64,000 bases of DNA from Bacteroides sp. 519 (GTDB lineage: Bacteria; Bacteroidota; Bacteroidia; Bacteroidales; Bacteroidaceae), in the NCBI RefSeq assembly GCF_010500955.1, contig NZ_QVMJ01000004.1, forward strand, positions 169,135-233,134. The letters run 5' to 3'. Position numbers and translations under genes: made by a program. Below, piece by piece: positions 60,323 through 64,000 of this stretch. The number at the start of each line of letters is the position of its first letter. Positions within the stretch are counted from its first letter, which is position 1. Below the pieces are notes generated by a model. The model was not told the DNA's origin. It did no database searches and saw nothing but the letters and a program-made list of their open reading frames with translations.

Positions 60323-62173
60323 TTATGCAATATCTTCTTCTACAACCAGATTCTCAATAATAAAGTTCTGACGATCCATTGTGTTTTTACCCATATAGAA
60401 TTCGAGTAACTCCTTTACAAGGTCGTTTTTGCGGAGCGTAACCTGCTCTAACCGCATATCTTCACCAATAAAGTTTTTAAACTCATCCGGCGAGATTTCA
60501 CCTAAACCTTTAAAGCGGGTTATTTCAGGATTCGGATTTAACTCTTTTATGGCATTTATTCTTTCTTCGTCCGAGTAGCAATACAATGTTTTCTTTTTAT
60601 TACGCACACGGAATAAAGGCGTTTGTAATATATAAACATGGCCTTTCTTTATCAGGTCGGGGAAGAATTGCAGAAAAAATGTTATCATCAGTAAGCGGAT
60701 GTGCATTCCGTCTACATCGGCATCTGTGGCAATAATTACTTTGTTATAGCGTAAACCTTCAATACCATCTTCTATATTTAATGCAGCTTGCAGCAGATTG
60801 AATTCTTCGTTTTCGTATACCACCTTCTTTGTTAATCCGAAAGTATTCAGTGGTTTTCCGCGAAGGCTGAACACAGCTTGAGTGTTTACACTACGGCTTT
60901 TTGTAATAGAACCACTTGCCGAATCTCCCTCGGTAATGAAAATACATGATTCTTCTTGCTGAGTGCCTTTTGTGTCATTCAGATGCACCCGGCAATCGCG
61001 CAGTTTACGGTTGTGCAGGTTGGCTTTCTTTGCGCGTTCGCGTGCAAGTTTGGTTACCCCGGCAATGGCTTTGCGTTCTTTTTCGGATTCCTGAATCTTC
61101 TGCAACATAATCTCGGATGTTTCTTGATTTTTGTGCAGATAGTTATCCAATTCCTTTTTAACGAAATCGCCAATAAATTTGCCGATTGAGGGTCCGTCCG
61201 GGCCAACATCTTTTGAACCGAGTTTTGTTTTTGTTTGCGACTCAAAAACCGGTTCTTCTACTTTAATGCTGATTGCTCCTACCATACCGCTACGAATATC
61301 GGCATAGTCGAAGTTTTTGGCATAGTACTCTTTTACCGTTTTACCAAGTGCTTCGCGGAAGGCACTTAAATGTGTCCCTCCCTGAGTAGTATGTTGTCCG
61401 TTTACAAACGAATAATATTCTTCGCCATACTGATGGCTGTGGGTGAGAACCATTTCAATATCTTCTCCTTTCAGATGAATAATTGGATAAAGCGGTTCTG
61501 TGGTCATGTTTTCATTCAACAGGTCGACCAACCCGTTGCGCGAGTGGAATCTCTTACCGTTATAAAGAATAACTAGACCCGAGTTAAGGAATACATAGTT
61601 CTTTAATAGTGGCTCAATGTATTCGTCCAGGTAGTTGTATTCTTTAAATATTGAGCTATCGGGAGTAAATTCAATAAATGTGCCGTTGGGTTCGTTTGTA
61701 GGTATAATCGGAGTTTCGGCGGTGATATCTCCTTTGGAGAATTCGGCTGTTTTTTCTTCTCCGTCGCGGAAACTGGAAATACGAAAATAGGTAGATAAAG
61801 CATTTACTGCTTTAATACCAACTCCGTTTAATCCAACCGACTTTTTAAATGCTTTAGAATCGTACTTACCCCCTGTATTCATTTTTGAGGCCACATCTAC
61901 CAGTTTTCCCAAAGGAACTCCACGGCCCATATCACGGACTTTTACTTTTCCATCAACAACAGAAACTTCAATGGTTTTACCATATCCCATCATGTATTCG
62001 TCGATAGAGTTGTCCATCACCTCCTTCAGGAGTACATAAATACCATCATCCGAGTGAGATCCATCGCCTAATTTCCCAATGTACATACCGGGACGGCGAC
62101 GGATATGCTCTTTCCAATCGAGCGTTTTAATGTTATCCTCGGTATAACTCACCTCTTGCAATTTATCTTCCAT
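60323..62173 (-). CDS. parE: DNA topoisomerase IV subunit B
   Basis: ATPase subunit of a type IIA topoisomerase, 616 residues. The GHKL ATPase domain begins with [37 protein letters not shown], and [11 protein letters not shown] and TQGGTH complete the site. The TOPRIM domain has EGDSASGSI and [12 protein letters not shown], and the C-terminal [15 protein letters not shown] is typical. The [15 protein letters not shown] form and the short length favour ParE over GyrB, which in Bacteroidetes usually has KRPAMYIGD and a HHLVYEVVDN form. The ParC partner is not in the window. Confidence 0.9.
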   Translation of the reverse strand: MEDKLQEVSYTEDNIKTLDWKEHIRRRPGMYIGKLGDGSHSDDGIYVLLKEVMDNSIDEYMMGYGKTIEVSVVDGKVKVRDMGRGVPLGKLVDVASKMNTGGKYDSKAFKKSVGLNGVGIKAVNALSTYFRISSFRDGEEKTAEFSKGDITAETPIIPTNEPNGTFIEFTPDSSIFKEYNYLDEYIEPLLKNYVFLNSGLVILYNGKRFHSRNGLVDLLNENMTTEPLYPIIHLKGEDIEMVLTHSHQYGEEYYSFVNGQHTTQGGTHLSAFREALGKTVKEYYAKNFDYADIRSGMVGAISIKVEEPVFESQTKTKLGSKDVGPDGPSIGKFIGDFVKKELDNYLHKNQETSEIMLQKIQESEKERKAIAGVTKLARERAKKANLHNRKLRDCRVHLNDTKGTQQEESCIFITEGDSASGSITKSRSVNTQAVFSLRGKPLNTFGLTKKVVYENEEFNLLQAALNIEDGIEGLRYNKVIIATDADVDGMHIRLLMITFFLQFFPDLIKKGHVYILQTPLFRVRNKKKTLYCYSDEERINAIKELNPNPEITRFKGLGEISPDEFKNFIGEDMRLEQVTLRKNDLVKELLEFYMGKNTMDRQNFIIENLVVEEDIA

Positions 62174-62193
62174 ATATTGTATTAAAATTATTT

Positions 62194-62284
62194 AGAACAC
62201 AGAGACACAGAGGCGCAGAGAATTAAATGGAGTTTTTTGAATTGCTTCTAAACAAAACTCTGTGCCTCTGTGTCTCTGTGTTCT
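62194..62284. repeat. Tandem-word palindrome, ACACAGAG family
   Basis: 62194-62220 (AGAACACAGAGACACAGAGG and on) pairs with 62258-62284 with a single mismatch over 27 bases. The 37-base loop is AT-rich and has no CCATGCGG core. A single arm of the same family lies at 13303. Confidence 0.85.
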
Positions 62285-62291
62285 ATTACTT

Positions 62292-63425
62292 TTAATTAAT
62301 TACCTTCACAAAGGCTCTACGCTTTTTGTGTTGTTCTGTTTTAAAGTAGTCCCATTGAGCCTGAACCTTTCCGTTTTGTTCAAGTTCGGGGTTGCTCTCA
62401 GCAAAGATAAAACCTATTTTTTTATAAACTGGAATTAAATCGGAAAATAACAAAGCGTTAACACCTTTGTTTTGGTACTCGGGTTTTACTGCTACCAGCA
62501 ATAAATCAAGCATTTTAGCGCGTTTAATAAACAGAGCCTTTAGCAAGTGATACCATCCAAATGGTAACATTTTTCCTTTTGCTTTTTGCAATGCTTCTGA
62601 TAATGAGGGCATGGAAATTCCTACTCCTACCAGTTTATCTTCGCCATCGGTTATAAGGGTTACCATCCGAAGATCTACTATAGGCAAGTACATTTTAACA
62701 TATTGTTCAATCTGTTTTTCAGTGAGAGGCGAAAAGCCATAGAAAGATTGATAGGCTTCGTTCATTAACTGAAATATCTCCTGTCCATAATCGGCAGCTA
62801 TAGCTTTTGATGAAGTATATTTCTTTACTTTCAGGTTGTATTTGGCTTTTACCAGATTGGTTATGCGTTGATGTTTCTCGGGAATATCATCGGGGATATA
62901 TATTTTGAATTCTACCCAGTCGGCATCTTTTTCAAAACCCAACTTCTCCATGTGAACAGGGTAGTAAGGATAGTTGTAAATGGTAGCCATTGTGCCTAAC
63001 TGATCAAAGCCTTCAATAAGCATTCCTTCGGCATCGAAATCGGTAAACCCAAGTGGTCCTTGTATGTGAGTCATGCCTTTAGCTTTTCCCCATTCTTCAA
63101 CAGCATTAATGAGGGCCGCCGACACTTCCTGATCATCAATAAAGTCGATCCAACCAAAACGCACATCTTTTTTATTCCAAACTTCGTTTGCTTTACGGTT
63201 TATTATGCCGGCTATGCGTCCAACGATCTTATCGTCTCTATAAGCCAGAAAATATTCGGCTTCGCAAAACTCGAAAGCGGCATTCTTTTCTTTCGAAAAG
63301 GTATTCAGCATATCATCGTAAAGATCGGGTATGGAATATGGGTTGTTTTTATATAACTCGTAATTGAAACGAATGAATTTTTTAAGCTCTTTTTTATTGG
63401 ATACTCTTTTAACGATAACTGCCAT
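62292..63425 (-). CDS. GNAT-like conserved protein of unknown substrate
   Basis: A 377-residue protein. The N-terminal 140 residues (ELYKNNPYSIPDLYDDMLNTF ... FLAYRDDKIVGRIAGIIN) and the C-terminal part (LLLVAVKPEYQNKGVNALLFSDLIPVYKKIGFIFAESNPELEQNGKVQAQW) look like acyl-CoA N-acyltransferase folds, with V-x-P-x-x-Q-x-x-G-V-x-A as the CoA-binding loop, so this may be a double GNAT. It is a common Bacteroidales protein annotated only as hypothetical or acetyltransferase. Its -7 box (63447-63454) lies just outside the end of the antiporter gene. Confidence 0.72.
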   Translation of the reverse strand: MAVIVKRVSNKKELKKFIRFNYELYKNNPYSIPDLYDDMLNTFSKEKNAAFEFCEAEYFLAYRDDKIVGRIAGIINRKANEVWNKKDVRFGWIDFIDDQEVSAALINAVEEWGKAKGMTHIQGPLGFTDFDAEGMLIEGFDQLGTMATIYNYPYYPVHMEKLGFEKDADWVEFKIYIPDDIPEKHQRITNLVKAKYNLKVKKYTSSKAIAADYGQEIFQLMNEAYQSFYGFSPLTEKQIEQYVKMYLPIVDLRMVTLITDGEDKLVGVGISMPSLSEALQKAKGKMLPFGWYHLLKALFIKRAKMLDLLLVAVKPEYQNKGVNALLFSDLIPVYKKIGFIFAESNPELEQNGKVQAQWDYFKTEQHKKRRAFVKVIN

Positions 63426-63446
63426 GGTATTCTTCTATTAAAACTG

Positions 63447-63454
63447 CAAAGATA
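63447..63454 (-). promoter_or_regulatory. Putative -7 box of the GNAT-like gene
   Basis: TATCTTTG on the minus strand, 21 bases before the ATG. TTTG at 63478-63481 is 23 bases further, slightly more than ideal, and inside the antiporter gene. Confidence 0.45.
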
Positions 63455-63456
63455 AA

Positions 63457-64000
63457 TTATAATATTGAATTATGTAACAAAACAGCCACATACCCCACAT
63501 AACACAACACTAAAATGGCGCCTTCAACTCTTGTTATGGTGCGTTTTTTAAAGAACAAGCCAAAGAACCATAACAAAATGCCCGAAGCCAAAAGTACCAG
63601 CAAATCAAAATTGGTGATATCGCCCATTTGCATTGGAGCAATTGTTGCACTACAGCCTAAAACAAAGAAAATATTAAATAGATTGCTTCCAATTACATTA
63701 CCGATAGCTATTTCAGGGTTTTTCTTCAATGCTGCTACTACCGAGGTTGCCAATTCGGGTAAAGATGTTCCACCGGCCACAAGCGTTAGGCCAATAACAG
63801 ATTCGCTTACTCCGAAACTGCGGGCAATACCACTTGCTCCGTCAACAAACCATTGTCCGCCTAAAACCAGTCCGCCTAAACCTCCTAATATGTACAATGT
63901 TGATTTCCAAACCGGCAACAGCTTTATTTCGCTTTCCGGTTCATTACTTCCCGATGCTATGGCAAACGTATAACTCAAAAATATAGCAAAGAAACAGAGT
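63457..64000 (-). CDS. Calcium/sodium antiporter (CaCA family), 5' partial
   Basis: C-terminal half of a K+-independent or K+-dependent Na+/Ca2+ exchanger that exports Ca2+ across the inner membrane. The frame is open to the right edge, with hydrophobic residues up to the last base, so the start is outside; the internal TTG at 63978 is not a real start. The alpha-2 repeat is visible: FGVSESVIGLTLVAGGTSLPELATSVVAAL, then EIAIGNVIGSNLFNIFFVLG. Two or three further helices follow before the stop. Confidence 0.9.
   Translation of the reverse strand, partial: LCFFAIFLSYTFAIASGSNEPESEIKLLPVWKSTLYILGGLGGLVLGGQWFVDGASGIARSFGVSESVIGLTLVAGGTSLPELATSVVAALKKNPEIAIGNVIGSNLFNIFFVLGCSATIAPMQMGDITNFDLLVLLASGILLWFFGLFFKKRTITRVEGAILVLCYVGYVAVLLHNSIL

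Overview
The window is a chromosomal segment from a member of the Bacteroidales. The evidence is a SusC/SusD pair with an ECF sigma factor and FecR-type anti-sigma factor, BACON-domain lipoproteins, a fused SecDF, promoters of the Bacteroidetes type (TTTG, about 20 bases, TAnnTTTG), and no Shine-Dalgarno-like spacing before most genes. Dysgonomonadaceae or a Parabacteroides-like relative would fit, but the genus cannot be fixed from sequence reading alone. No transposase, integrase or phage gene was seen. Both edges cut a gene: tonB on the left and a Na+/Ca2+ antiporter on the right.

Layout. 0-14.4 kb is mostly housekeeping: tonB end, argS, HU, two rhomboid proteases with an endonuclease/exonuclease/phosphatase-fold protein, an M3 peptidase, an ADP-forming acetyl-CoA synthetase, a zinc-type ABC transporter lacking its permease, a PAP2 phosphatase, a Cys-rich AraC regulator and cysK. 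14.4-25.1 kb is a glycan-uptake locus: ECF sigma factor, a 924-base repeat-filled gap, FecR, SusC, SusD and two BACON lipoproteins. No polysaccharide-degrading enzyme is visible in it. 25.2-27.3 kb is an operon of two paralogous small lipoproteins and a radical SAM/SPASM enzyme, which looks like an rSAM/lipoprotein modification system. 27.4-41.9 kb holds secDF, a YfhO protein, ahcY, two identical tRNA-Asn genes, a PfkB (adenosine) kinase, an S41 protease, a DUF2723 GT-C protein and a polysaccharide deacetylase. 42-45.1 kb is kduI, kduD and a DUF4861 lipoprotein (uronate catabolism). 45.7-64 kb holds dusB, rubrerythrin, a SulP transporter, a long minus-strand run (comM, GIDE-domain protein, lemA, small membrane protein, HhH/barrel protein, ATPase, radical SAM protein), a coaD-S41-thioredoxin operon, parE, a GNAT-like protein and the antiporter.

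The least explained part is between the genes. At least a dozen intergenic gaps hold long imperfect palindromes whose arms are tandem variants of a short word. The word differs from one element to the next, yet six elements with four different words share a loop core close to CCATGCGGYATC. Two further gaps hold strictly periodic arrays of short palindromes: AAATGAACTGCATTT every 22 bases upstream of fecR-susCD, and AAATGCWGCATTT every 23 bases upstream of kduI. These arrays and the rSAM/lipoprotein operon are the best candidates for undescribed biology.
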